Below, piece after piece: positions 26,120 through 32,989 of a stretch of DNA of 64,000 bases (its first letter is position 1; each line of letters begins with the position of its first letter). The notes below the pieces were generated by a model. The model saw only the letters and a list, made by a program, of their open reading frames with translations. It had not been told where the DNA came from and did not search any database. The translations under genes were made by a program, and so were the position numbers. This stretch comes from Diphasiastrum complanatum (Eukaryota; Streptophyta; Lycopodiopsida; Lycopodiales; Lycopodiaceae), in the NCBI GenBank assembly GCA_029204225.1, contig CM055093.1, forward strand, positions 6,891,315-6,955,314, written 5' to 3'.

Positions 26120-27627
26120 ATAGTGTCCCCTGGTACCGCTGTTATGGTACCGCCGGTACCATAACAGTGGTACCACCGGTACGGTACCGCCCTGGGATCC
26201 GCGGTACCAGAGCGGTACCATAATATAAAAAAAAAAAATTATTTTTGCAAATTTTTTTTTTTTTCTATTGGGTACCGCCGACCGATATGGTACAGCGGTA
26301 CCATATATGGTCCCGCGGTACCGGGATCCGGGGGACCTGGTACCGCGGGACCTATGATATATACATACATCAGTGTCGCAACGGATCGCAATCCAGAACG
26401 GAACGTGCATCTTTGATATTAAGCTATTTTGTTTAAGCTAGGAAATCAGAATATACAATAATAGTCAACTTCGGCCAAAGACATAAAATTCCAACATCTA
26501 TTAGCTGCAACAACAATATTGTTCAGTACAGGACATCATGGAGAGAATGGAACAAACCTACTGGATAACAACAGGCAGCAAGAGACAAATTTTAGGATTT
26601 AGGGTCAAGAACTACCAACAAATACGGAAACCGATACAGATGTGACGGATCCTGTTCCGCTCATGTCCGATGCCGTTTGATCATGATGACCCTTCATCCC
26701 AAATAGAAGGCAATTAGGGCAAGGGAAATGGACTAGTGGTGCAACTTTCCATTCGACGACCTAGATTCTCCGAACGAGGTCCATTTCCCGCGACGTCGAG
26801 GGGAACCAGTGGGAATAGATAGGACGCATAAACTTTACGCATAAAAGGCCAAGCATTTGGCATTAAAAAATTGAACAAGCTCATATGAAGATCACTAGCC
26901 TATATACTGAAAACAACTTTGTTAATTTTGGGACTTTTAAAATTTATTCATCTAGTACCACTACCCTTTGACCTGATCAACTTTGCTTGTCGTACTCTCT
27001 TTTGAAATACTTACATTGCCCTTTCTCAAACATTATTATGACAACCTAATTCAATTTTGCTAGTACCTTTGCAACAGACTTAGGAGGATAGTCTCCTTTG
27101 AGCTTTGGGTCGACACATTGCTTGACTTTGTCTTCACTTAACCTTGGAGTAGCCTGAAAGTTTGACCAAATAATTAGCAGACCCAGCAAGACTGCAGTGG
27201 CAAGAAAGATGCACCGTATCAAAATTGCAAGCACCTAAACTGAACTTCAAAGAGTCTCCTTACATAAGGACATTCTTCACCTCATTCTTGGTATCTACTA
27301 TCATGAGGGCCTTTAAAAAAATCAATCCTTTTGAAAGACCCAATTGAACTCCTTAACAAAGATAAAAAAGGCACAAGGACATACCCAAGTAACAAGGCTT
27401 TGTTGTCCTCGAGGCATGGTATGATCCACAGGTTTTCGTCCTGTTAACAATTCAAGTAGCACCACTCCAAAGCTGTAAACATCACTCTTTTGTGTAAGCT
27501 GACCTGTCATTGCATACCTGAAACAAAAATTAAAATTATGTTTCTTTACATCTGTCTAGGCAAATTGGTCGAAAAATCCCTGATCCCTAGTTTACATTCT
27601 TCCTGCTTGTAATACGAGAAAAAATGA

Positions 27628-27667
<40 letters not shown>

Positions 27668-30600
27668 CCCCCCTCCCAGCGAGCAAGTCTGGCTTGTCCC
27701 ACATGGCCTGATTTTAAGCAGCTATCTTCTATGGATATACCCGATAATCAGCAAATCTTATTTTGCTCCTTTCGTATAGATATGGCATATGGGTTGATTC
27801 ACTCATGCCTCATAATACATCTTACAGCAATGTCCACTCTCTGCCCACAATCATACAGACAAAGACCCAAACTGAATATACATGTGGACCCAAAGGACGG
27901 CATCGTCAAGGGGCTCATTGTCGCCTTGCTTTACACCATTGATTTCTTACAACTCTCTTCTGCCGTTCTCAAATGCAGCATATAGCTTAGCCTTCTTTCA
28001 GTTAAAGGCCCAAATAGTAATAAATAACATAGTAAGTCAAAATATAACCACAAACCATTAGCTGTAAAACTTCTCATCAATGATCAAGCGATGAGAATAG
28101 CACGTCTCATCACTTCAGCTAGTTCAAAAACAAATTGGATAACAAATAGACAAGGTAATCAGCATAGTTACGAAGAATCATGACTTCAACGATTATCGTT
28201 AGTGTATTGACAATCAGAATCGTATATTTTCGTCTTTAAAATACTTATTTTTGGCTATATTTGAAACTACATTTTTTTCCCAAAAAATCTGATTTTTCCC
28301 ACATTCTTTCTTCGAAATTTTGCGCAAAAAATTTAACTAATTGTTTTGGACCAGGACAATTCAAACTTGCCAAAAAAACTGAATAGATTCAAATCACCTC
28401 AACTCAAATTGAGTGAAAATTATGGTAAGCAACAATGACGACAATTACTATATACCAGCCATGATTCTTCTTTGAAGGTGCTTCTAGAACCTTTCCTGCT
28501 TTGATTACCCTGTTTCCTATCAATAAAACCTTAAGCATCTTCCTGAGCAACCAATGATACTTGCATTCTCTAGTCTGGGTAATTAACACCCAGAAAATCT
28601 TTCCTCTACTGCACTATCAGTATAGAGCATCAAATTTTCAATGTTTCTACTTCAAAGTTCACACACACCACTCTTTGGCAATCCCACTTGAAATGCTGAC
28701 CCCCCACAATCCACTGCAAAAACTTGTGAACTCTTTCATTGTAGCCCTCGGGGCTTTCAAATTGTCAGAAGCTGCATCTTTCTCTGTCCTTCAATCTTAT
28801 CCACAAAATCTCTAGAATAAAATTGACATTTCACATAGAAAAGTTGAACCCAAGATTATAAGTGGCTAGGGCTCATATGAGCTTGAAGGAACATGCTGAT
28901 TCTGATTATCAAGAGTTAATCTAAGATTGTGATTGTGTGAGCTGGGCTAGAAAACAGATATTTGAGAAAAATTCAATCTTTATCCTGGTAAAGTACCCAG
29001 ACAAACTCAGTTCCCTTAAAATTCACAAAACTTAGCCAATCAATACTTACTCTGGCGCATGATACCCAAAGGTTCCTAACACACGCGTGGAGTGGAGTCG
29101 TGCAGCCATATCAGGGGCCTGATTGGAAGGATTAAAGTCTGCAACTTTTGATGTATAGTCATCAAATAGCAAAACATTGCTAGACTTTATGTCACGATGT
29201 ATAATTGGTGGTTGCACCTTCTCGTGCAAGTACTCCAGGCCCCTTGCTGCTCCTACAGCAATTTTAACACGCTGCATCCAATCTAAAACTGGACCAGGTT
29301 GTGCACCTTTGACACCTTTTCTTCCTGCATAACGTTAACTATTTACTTGATCAACTATCACAATAATGCAATGCAAAGAAGTCTGAAAAGAAGGAAGATG
29401 GCTTTTAAACGAGTTTGAAAGAGAAAAATACAAAATAGTCTCTGTTTAGTGCTGCAAGCATTTCAAATAGGACTTTTCCAAAATTATGGCAGTTGGATTG
29501 TCTTTGAACAGGTTGGAACTCCATGCATTTCAATCTACTGTTTGATATGTCGCAAGGTTCCCCAGTCTGTGTTGTAGGTTTTAAAAAAAAACACAACGGG
29601 ATACAAATTGCCAGGATTACCTAAGGTGGTCAAAAGACCACCCCATTGGGAGGAGCAAAACCATCTGAGCAGGAAGACAGGCGGCTGAATGGACTGCTGC
29701 CACCAGGGAGGGAGATGCCAGGTTGAGGGGAAACAGGCAGGAGAGAGGCCTTCACTGGACAACCACAGAGAGAGACGTTCACAAGGATAGGCCATAACAG
29801 GTAGAGATGTTCAGAAATGGCGTCCCACAAAGTTCGAACAATTGAAACTATATGTCCCAAACATCCACTCTAAATGATCTTCTCGTGCGCTTAAGGCTTA
29901 CTGGTACAAGAACAAAGGTCTGCTTGCTGGAAATGGAAATGTCCCATTCAATATTGAAAAAAAAGCACTCCCATGAGAGTGAGAGAAGCGGAAATCTCTG
30001 TCCCCTGGACATGCAGAGGCATCTCCTTAAAACAAAAAACCACAACTGATTTATGTAAAATGGAAATGCTTGATACATCTTCATTACTATACTTGTACAC
30101 TGGCACATGAAATAACATGCTTAAGGATGCACCTACCATGAAGTATATCATGAAGAGAACCCATGGTAGCAAACTCATATGCCAACACACGGGCTGAACC
30201 ATCAAGGCAGTAGCCAATAAGCTCAACAACATTTTCATTCTTTATTCTTGACACTAACGATACCTGCAATGAGGGTGGGAACAAAATAAGTCTTCTAAAG
30301 TTGCACAATCTTTGCAATAAGAGATTTAATCTGACAACTAGTAGATATAACATGCAGTTGTGCATGAAGTGCAGTGCAGTGAGATAACAAGCAAGAACTT
30401 AGATCTGACAATAGTTGCAAACTTTCTAATGTAAAAAGAGCTTTGAGGATGTAAAGCAAAGCAAGTAAAAAATCGAAGCTTGAGCTACTAATTTAGCCAT
30501 TTATAAGTCGCGATTCTACCATTATGATCTATTTGAAAAGGCCTTTTACAGGGTACATCTACTAAATCTTTCACATCATACCTGAGCTAAAAAGTCTTCA

Positions 30601-30832
30601 TCTGGTTGGGAGCTGGTATCAAGTTTTTTGAGAGCCATCGGTCGACCATCACGCAAAGTTGAATAAAATACTCTTCCATAAGAACCCTCTCCAATGAGTG
30701 CCTTTGAACCGAAGTTGTCAGTGGAGACCCTCAGTTCATCAATAGAAAGAGAGGGCACAGCAATTGGCTGCAAGTTACCTGATTGACCTCCTTTAGGTAC
30801 AGCCTCCGATATTCTTGCACCTGATTGAACAT
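6122..30832 (-). CDS. PTI1: PTI1-like receptor-like cytoplasmic kinase gene (six exons, 5' end not found)
   Basis: Six minus-strand exons join in frame to 335 codons plus a stop: 30832-30582, 30263-30137, 29324-29051, 27517-27385, 27153-27067 and 6256-6122. All visible borders are GT-AG and all phases agree. The product has the protein kinase landmarks of the PTI1 family: glycine loop [12 protein letters not shown]-site lysine in [14 protein letters not shown], the family's DFN in place of [31 protein letters not shown], and the closing [18 protein letters not shown]1 kinases act in membrane-linked signalling such as immune and ROS responses; that is family knowledge, not shown here. The short Cys-rich N-terminal exon usual for the family was not found upstream of 30832. 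The last intron is about 20.8 kb and full of transposons. Whether the gene is still correctly spliced is unknown. Confidence 0.88.
6301..6386. repeat. Compound (TC)n-(AC)n microsatellite
   Basis: About 29 TC units (6301-6358) run directly into about 14 AC units (6359-6386). It lies in the giant intron about 45 bp from the acceptor of the last kinase exon, on the intron side of that splice site. Long frames called across it (RERERE) are artefacts. Confidence 0.95.
6471..6507. repeat. (CT)n microsatellite at the end of the gypsy element
   Basis: About 18 CT units. On the minus strand this is an uninterrupted GA tract lying exactly where the gypsy third-ORF sequence stops. That is the position where a polypurine tract and 3' LTR would be expected, but no LTR copy follows. 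Confidence 0.9.
6530..8585 (-). pseudogene. Third ORF after gypsy integrase (env position), degenerate
   Basis: Reading follows integrase without a clean break. A segment at about 8460-8380 ([20 protein letters not shown]) resembles the start of the 'putative plant transposon protein' domain found in third ORFs of plant gypsy elements; that match is from memory. Next come an A/P/S/T-rich linker (about 7950-7700), a helical charged stretch ([11 protein letters not shown]), and a W-rich part ([21 protein letters not shown], about 7300-7240). The end, about 6720-6535, reads [20 protein letters not shown] and a charged helix. The frame changes several times (near 7500, 7060 and 6800). Function unknown. 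Confidence 0.55.
8586..9373 (-). pseudogene. Gypsy integrase, internally deleted
   Basis: From about 9320 the zinc-binding part reads [19 protein letters not shown], and then, after a frame change near 9140, [18 protein letters not shown]. The catalytic core gives TDYAT (first Asp) and LVSDRGTHF (second Asp) by about 8930. It then jumps from IKHRK directly to a C-terminal segment with [13 protein letters not shown] and ECINERL. The usual stretch of roughly 100 residues that carries the catalytic Glu is absent, so this integrase is dead. It ends near 8586 and runs into the third ORF. Confidence 0.8.
9525..10170 (-). pseudogene. Gypsy RT thumb and RNase H
   Basis: Reads [24 protein letters not shown] (RT connection), then the RNase H domain with [35 protein letters not shown] and [19 protein letters not shown]. 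The reading frame differs from the RT upstream, with a frameshift at about 10150. The catalytic Asp of YVDVSA and the Glu of ATERE are kept. Downstream coding shifts frame again toward integrase. Confidence 0.85.
10111..11994 (-). pseudogene. Gypsy Pol: protease and reverse transcriptase
   Basis: One long frame, open from codon 11994 down to about 10150. The aspartic protease site DSGSSVN is at about 11605-11625. RT begins near 10650 ([20 protein letters not shown]) and has [22 protein letters not shown] and the catalytic box FIDDF at about 10252-10263, with I where Y is commonest. The frame is the same as Gag (11995-13182), separated by a single TAG at 11995-11997. A polyprotein with either stop suppression or a nonsense mutation is therefore implied. 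Confidence 0.88.
11995..13717 (-). pseudogene. Gypsy Gag with three zinc knuckles
   Basis: The start is taken at 13717 ([18 protein letters not shown]), about 50 bp after the primer site. A frameshift near 13560 separates the first 60 residues from the body. The Gag core shows [33 protein letters not shown] and [14 protein letters not shown] Ser/Asp-rich and then Lys-rich linker follows. Three knuckles follow at about 12725-12690, 12475-12430 and 12395-12350: [28 protein letters not shown] (His lost) and [14 protein letters not shown]. The frame ends with TAG at 11995 and continues into Pol. Confidence 0.85.
13770..13787 (-). other. Gypsy primer-binding site
   Basis: The minus strand reads TGGCGCCGTTGCCGGGGA five bases inside the LTR. 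This is the primer-binding sequence commonly seen in plant Tat/Athila-type gypsy elements. It fixes the orientation of the element and the inner LTR border. Confidence 0.9.
13793..15062 (-). repeat. 5' LTR of the gypsy element
   Basis: About 1270 bp, starting TGGTATATG and ending GGCATGACA on the plus strand, so TG...CA on both readings. The inner border is set by the primer-binding site. At the outer border LINE coding sequence begins at once, showing that the element inserted into a LINE. No second copy of this LTR is visible in the window. Confidence 0.8.
15063..15477 (+). pseudogene. LINE reverse transcriptase C-terminal fragment
   Basis: Reads [13 protein letters not shown], then [21 protein letters not shown], the Cys/His zinc segment that closes plant LINE ORF2 proteins. 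Similar segments occur at about 33.3, 34.85 and 47.05 kb in this window. It continues to a stop near 15477. The 5' part of this LINE is cut off by the gypsy LTR at 15062. Confidence 0.8.
15478..15652. repeat. Spacer with short perfect palindromes
   Basis: Between the LINE fragment and hAT1 lie an AT run, GGACATGTCC (about 15591), GGAACGTTCC (about 15610) and a GC-rich block near 15513-15540. The density of short palindromes is like that of the hAT-family ends nearby. It may be part of another small element that hAT1 hit, but no termini were found. Confidence 0.35.
15653..15660. repeat. hAT1 target-site duplication, left copy
   Basis: Octamer ATACACAT, identical to 20246-20253 on the other side of the element. 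Confidence 0.9.
15661..15701. repeat. hAT1 left subterminal palindromes
   Basis: Two copies of GGTACCGCGGTACC, a perfect 14-bp palindrome, lie within the first 41 bp of the element. Subterminal repeats in hAT elements are known transposase-binding sites. That role here is inferred. Confidence 0.8.
15835..18902 (+). pseudogene. hAT1 transposase (BED-like finger, DUF659 region, hAT dimerisation region)
   Basis: An N-terminal BED-like zinc finger reads [19 protein letters not shown] near 16080. A Pro/Ser/His-rich linker carries an in-frame TAG at 16540. The catalytic-domain segment is [19 protein letters not shown], with a frameshift at the G-run near 17226. [11 protein letters not shown] and [12 protein letters not shown] follow, then [14 protein letters not shown]. 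Introns with GT-AG borders fit at 17866-17979, 18160-18234 and 18397-18502. The dimerisation part reads [14 protein letters not shown], interrupted by TGA. The tail is acidic and ends RRTYTH at 18902. Compared with hAT2, it lacks the block of about 90 residues after the first of these introns. The true start codon is uncertain, and the gene is broken. Confidence 0.82.
18690..19567 (-). pseudogene. hAT1 convergent second ORF (ORF-B), broken
   Basis: Begins at ATG 19567 with [19 protein letters not shown] and a charged helix ([20 protein letters not shown]). A Gly/Arg-rich part follows. After a frameshift near 19325 it continues with [14 protein letters not shown] and [20 protein letters not shown] at 19206-19208 is followed by an acidic D/Q/E-rich part ([28 protein letters not shown]). 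Most of it (18903-19567) lies beyond the transposase stop, so it is not a mere shadow; the last about 200 bp overlaps the transposase end. A TATA-like box lies about 130 bp upstream. No family recognised. It could be a helper gene of the element or a captured gene. Confidence 0.5.
19592..19690. repeat. Short tandem repeats in the ORF-B leader
   Basis: About seven degenerate units of the form (T)CTCACA(G/A)...GCCTCTCA lie on the plus strand, between the TATA-like box and the ORF-B start. On the transcript strand this is a GTGAGAG-repeat leader. Confidence 0.7.
19697..19703 (-). promoter_or_regulatory. TATA-like box upstream of ORF-B
   Basis: The minus strand reads TTAAATA in a GC-rich setting, about 130 bp before the ORF-B ATG at 19567. 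The spacing suits a plant core promoter with a short leader. This is inferred from position and sequence only. Confidence 0.4.
20083..20245. repeat. hAT1 right subterminal palindrome array
   Basis: A direct repeat of about 62 bp (GGTACCGCCC...GTACCACTGATAT) occurs twice, followed by shorter GGTACC units up to the terminus. The many GGTACC and CCGCGG words mirror the left end. Probable transposase-binding array (inference). Confidence 0.8.
20246..20253. repeat. hAT1 target-site duplication, right copy
   Basis: Octamer ATACACAT, identical to 15653-15660. Confidence 0.9.
20254..20662. other. Intron spacer between hAT1 and hAT2
   Basis: AT-rich DNA, then unique sequence. No coding motif or terminal repeat was recognised on either strand. 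Confidence 0.5.
20663..20670. repeat. hAT2 target-site duplication, left copy
   Basis: Octamer ATATGTAT, identical to 25872-25879. Confidence 0.9.
20681..20745. repeat. hAT2 left subterminal palindromes
   Basis: Several overlapping copies of CGAATCGCGATTCG-like sequence (centre TCGCGA) lie within 75 bp of the end. The right end (about 25800-25865) carries the same words. Likely transposase-binding sites (inference). Confidence 0.8.
21626..25178 (+). pseudogene. hAT2 transposase, intron-containing, several stops
   Basis: Start taken at 21626 ([18 protein letters not shown]). The BED-like finger is [22 protein letters not shown] long A/G/S/H-rich linker follows, then [20 protein letters not shown]. 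The core reads [54 protein letters not shown]. Introns with GT-AG borders fit at 22625-22716, 23063-23159, 23567-23664, 23835-23943 and 24281-24399. The dimerisation region is [19 protein letters not shown], about 24145-24200. The acidic tail has an AT-hook-like [13 protein letters not shown] at about 24755 and a Gly/Arg-rich end. Stops: TAG at 22431-22433, 22916-22918, 24268-24270 and 24547-24549, plus a frameshift near 24950. Once a full transposase, now inactive. Confidence 0.85.
25351..25438. repeat. (GA)n microsatellite inside hAT2
   Basis: About 44 GA units downstream of the transposase stop and inside the element. The RERERE frame across it is an artefact. Confidence 0.95.
25639..25871. 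repeat. hAT2 right-end segment shared with other copies
   Basis: This segment ends in TGCAACTATG. Its inner part has CAGTCGGCAAACTAC and 'atacccatattgcac'. It matches, in reverse complement, 42534-42750 and part of 43578-43740. Three copies in the window define a dispersed hAT2-family end sequence. Confidence 0.8.
25872..25879. repeat. hAT2 target-site duplication, right copy
   Basis: Octamer ATATGTAT, identical to 20663-20670. It directly abuts the left TSD (25880-25887) of the next small element. Confidence 0.9.
25888..26080. mobile_element. Small palindrome-rich hAT-type element E1 (193 bp)
   Basis: Starts CATAGATCTAGCGG and ends GTGCCACTATG. It is flanked by the octamer ATCTATAT at 25880-25887 and 26081-26088. 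It has no coding capacity. The interior is dominated by GGTACC, GGATCC and CCGCGG words. The ends and words match the hAT1 family, so it is probably a miniature derivative mobilised in trans (inference). Confidence 0.85.
26089..26118. repeat. (AT)n between elements E1 and E2
   Basis: A run of about 13 AT units. It supplies the right TSD of E1 and the left TSD (ATATATAC) of E2. Confidence 0.9.
26119..26356. mobile_element. Small palindrome-rich hAT-type element E2 (238 bp)
   Basis: Starts CATAGTGTCCCCTGG and ends GGGACCTATG. It is flanked by the octamer ATATATAC at 26111-26118 and 26357-26364. Like E1 it is non-coding and packed with GGTACC and CCGCGG palindromes. It lies 30 bp from E1. Confidence 0.85.
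26365..27066. other. Remaining intron sequence before the next kinase exon
   Basis: Unique-looking AT-rich DNA. No element end or domain recognised. Confidence 0.5.
27067..27153 (-). CDS. PTI1: PTI1-like kinase, exon encoding [12 protein letters not shown]...
   Basis: 29 codons, phase 0 at both ends. Reads [20 protein letters not shown] and ends YPPKSVAK. Acceptor CAG lies at 27154-27156 and donor GTACTAG from 27066. This is the helix-rich C-lobe part of the kinase. Its downstream intron is the 20.8-kb one. Confidence 0.9.
27385..27517 (-). CDS. PTI1: PTI1-like kinase, exon with [16 protein letters not shown]
   Basis: 133 bp, carrying kinase subdomain IX and flanks ([20 protein letters not shown], then [18 protein letters not shown]). 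Acceptor TTTCAG at 27518-27523 and donor TGG|GTATGT at 27384. Entry is in phase 2, which rebuilds the Glu codon of HAPE across the junction. Confidence 0.92.
27518..29050 (-). other. Kinase intron (1533 bp)
   Basis: GT-AG intron between the activation-loop exon and the subdomain IX exon. It contains a (TC)n tract at 27630-27664. A segment at 28168-28422 starts CATAGTTAC and ends in ATTATG, with imperfect flanking octamers (6 of 8 identical), and may be an old hAT-type miniature element. Confidence 0.75.
27630..27664. repeat. (TC)n microsatellite in a kinase intron
   Basis: About 17 TC units followed by a C-rich stretch. Confidence 0.95.
29051..29324 (-). CDS. PTI1: PTI1-like kinase, catalytic-loop and activation-loop exon
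   Basis: 274 bp. Reads [55 protein letters not shown] and [11 protein letters not shown]. The catalytic Asp (HRD) and the Asn after KSS are kept. The Mg-binding motif is DFN, as is usual for PTI1, and the next residue is Pro where the family normally has Leu. Acceptor ATGCAG lies at 29325-29330 and donor GTAAGT from 29050. Confidence 0.93.
29325..30136 (-). other. Kinase intron (812 bp)
   Basis: Donor GTAGGT at 30136 and acceptor TGCAG at 29325. The frames seen inside it (for example 29535-29795) have no recognised motif and are judged non-coding. Confidence 0.75.
30137..30263 (-). CDS. PTI1: PTI1-like kinase, exon with [16 protein letters not shown]
   Basis: 127 bp encoding [19 protein letters not shown] and [18 protein letters not shown], which are the beta-4/beta-5 strands and the hinge of the kinase. 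Acceptor TGCAG at 30264-30268; the donor after CATG is GTAGGT. It exits in phase 1 and joins GA of the next exon to restore Gly-Arg. Confidence 0.93.
30582..30832 (-). CDS. PTI1: PTI1-like kinase, glycine-loop exon (first exon found)
   Basis: 251 bp. Reads [53 protein letters not shown] and [19 protein letters not shown]. The Gly loop and the ATP-binding Lys are present. The acceptor TTTTGACAG at 30833 implies an upstream exon supplying one base of the first codon. That N-terminal exon, expected to encode a Cys-rich start, was not found. Donor CAG|GTATGA is at 30581. Confidence 0.93.
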
Positions 30833-32985
30833 CTGTCAAAATCCATTGGCTTGTACATTAGCTAGGGTTAAGAAAATGGTCCATAAGATTAACATAACAC
30901 AATCATCACAATAGCCACATGTGTGAGCCTAGTGCATCTCCAAAAACATGAAGGTCCAAAATATAAGAACAATGTAAACCATCGAGAAATGAAAATTACT
31001 ACTGATTGGTACCAAAACTGATAATGACTGCAATGCGTTGTAAAAGGCCAAGTATAGGGCAAATGCAATGCTCCGTAGTGTAATAAAGTGTGATATAGTC
31101 TTCTAAGAGTTCCCTTCCCCAGGGACATGCCTGAAGAAACATATGATCTTGATTTGCAAAACTGCAGTATGTGTGCATTGTCTTTGTGTTGTGAAGTGTC
31201 TCATGGTGGAATCATCTAAGGTCGTCATGGAAATAATCAACACCAGTTTTCTAATAAACCGAACTGAAAATATGGTTGATGATAGACTGGTATGACCTGT
31301 AATCTGCCTATTCTATAGCACAAAGTTGTTGTCCTTCTGACTCTATGCATGGCTATCTCCAAGATCATCTCGCATAGCTACTGCGATGTTGAAAAGATTG
31401 GCAGGAGCAAGGACATCATGGACAAGGATCCATGTTTTGAAGTTTCAAGATCGACTTGTCCTTACTTTCTTGATGGCTTTGAGTACCATGGTATCCATGA
31501 ACAGGGAGAACATTGGAGGCCGTGGAGAGATGACAATGGGAAGGTCAGTAGGTGCAATCTATCGTGTGGTAGTGTAGGTCCACATGTGGAAGTCTATGAA
31601 TGGTGGAGGTGGTCGCGTGGAAAGGAATTCAACTGGATCCTGAACTATCCTGAACTGGATACTCAACTGCGATAGACGTTCATCGCTTGCAACAAAATAG
31701 TTGTGTATATGTATAACATGGCTCCCGCAGGTTAGCACCATTCAGTCCCTCCACGTAGTCTAGAAGAGAATCAACATGGGATCCTGTTCCAAGTACCTTT
31801 ACTGGAGAATGCATTAAAAATCATTTACTAGAGAACGCATGCAGAATTATTGATATTCTCTTCAACTTGACCACTATTCACATCCATCAAAGTTGTTGCT
31901 CCACAACTAGAAATGCAGGAGGGCTTTCGGGGTGATCTACTTGGTGACTTGGTGCTGTAAAATGAAACTTGGAGCTTTTGATCTTGATACCCACCTTGAA
32001 CACAACACTTTGTAACATGCTCTTGAGACTTGTTGGTTCAAGGCTTCCTTGTTGAGCAGCCTTCTTATGCACGGCTAACAAAATTATAGGCACTTTGGAC
32101 TTGCATAAAAATGAATGCGTTTGCAAGAAGTGATTCATGAGCATCATCCCTTTTCTAAAGTTAGTTCCCTCCTTGGAGGTCTATTTCACTTTGCTCAATC
32201 CTCAATCCCATTTGAAATCTTTCCTCAAATTCATCATTACATTGTGTGTTCTTGAAAAGATTTGTTAGCATTATCATGTGATGTCACTCTGCCAAATAAA
32301 TGAGGTTCAATTTCCATGGCAGCGTCATAAATTTGCTTCATCGAAATGTAGAATATGTCGAAGATCATCGCTCATCCTTCTCGAGAAAGTTTGTGACGAT
32401 TATGCTTGCGTCAGGAACTATAATTTATAATCTTTGACCAAATGATGTAAATATGCTGCAAATCACTGACGCATTGACTCTCTCAGGGAAAGATTCATCG
32501 TTCATGTGGACGCATGACCTAAAATGTTGTAGGGTCTCTATAAAGAGATTCACTTCTGATTCTCCTTGAATAGTACCCAGCACTTGCAAGAAGAATATCA
32601 TTTTTTCCCGTTGACGAATAAATAGCCCATGGTATGACAAGCTTAACATGAGAGTTGCATTTGGCCCATTTCAGTTAAACAGCCCACTCAAAGGGGCTCA
32701 TACACCTTCTAATTTGAAACTATGTTGCATGGTCATAAAATATTTGCCGTGAATTTCCTTGGAATTAGAGTATGCTAACACAAGATATGATGATGTGCTA
32801 AATTCTTGAGTCAAAGAGGGTGAAAAAGCTCACAGCATGTCAAATTTGAGACATAAACAGTATGACACATAACCATGAAGATATTCTCAATGTTGTTATG
32901 ATGATAGTTCTACGTGTCAAAGTCACTCGGGCAATATAAAAACTCAAGGTATGAACCCTAAGCCTAACCCTAACCCTAGGAAATA
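30833..32985. other. Upstream region of the kinase, no gene recognised
   Basis: Should contain the rest of an intron and possibly the kinase first exon, but neither was seen. Minus-strand frames at 31887-32147 and 32425-32649 read peptide-like stretches (GESEVNLFIETLQHFRSC) without a recognised domain. They may be a decayed retroelement. Confidence 0.4.
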
Positions 32986-32989
32986 CTTG

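Larger units (their letters stand above)
6257..27066 (-). other. Giant (about 20.8 kb) kinase intron filled with transposons
   Basis: Donor AAG|GTACTAG lies at 27067/27066 and acceptor TTTGCAG at 6257. The exons on both sides continue the PTI1 reading without loss (...YPPKSVAK then MAAVAAL...). The interval holds two microsatellites, a minus-strand gypsy element, a LINE fragment and four hAT-type insertions. The intron call is inferred from collinearity and phase; an RNA read spanning the junction would prove it. Confidence 0.8.

Noticed and set aside
28168-28422. Possible small hAT-type element in a kinase intron
   Set aside because: CATAGTTAC...ATTATG ends and a 6-of-8 octamer match are suggestive, but the TSD is imperfect and the termini are weak.
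32961-32986. CCTAACCCTAACCCTAGG, telomere-like repeat
   Set aside because: Only about three degenerate units and not the usual plant CCCTAAA unit. Too short to call an interstitial telomere.
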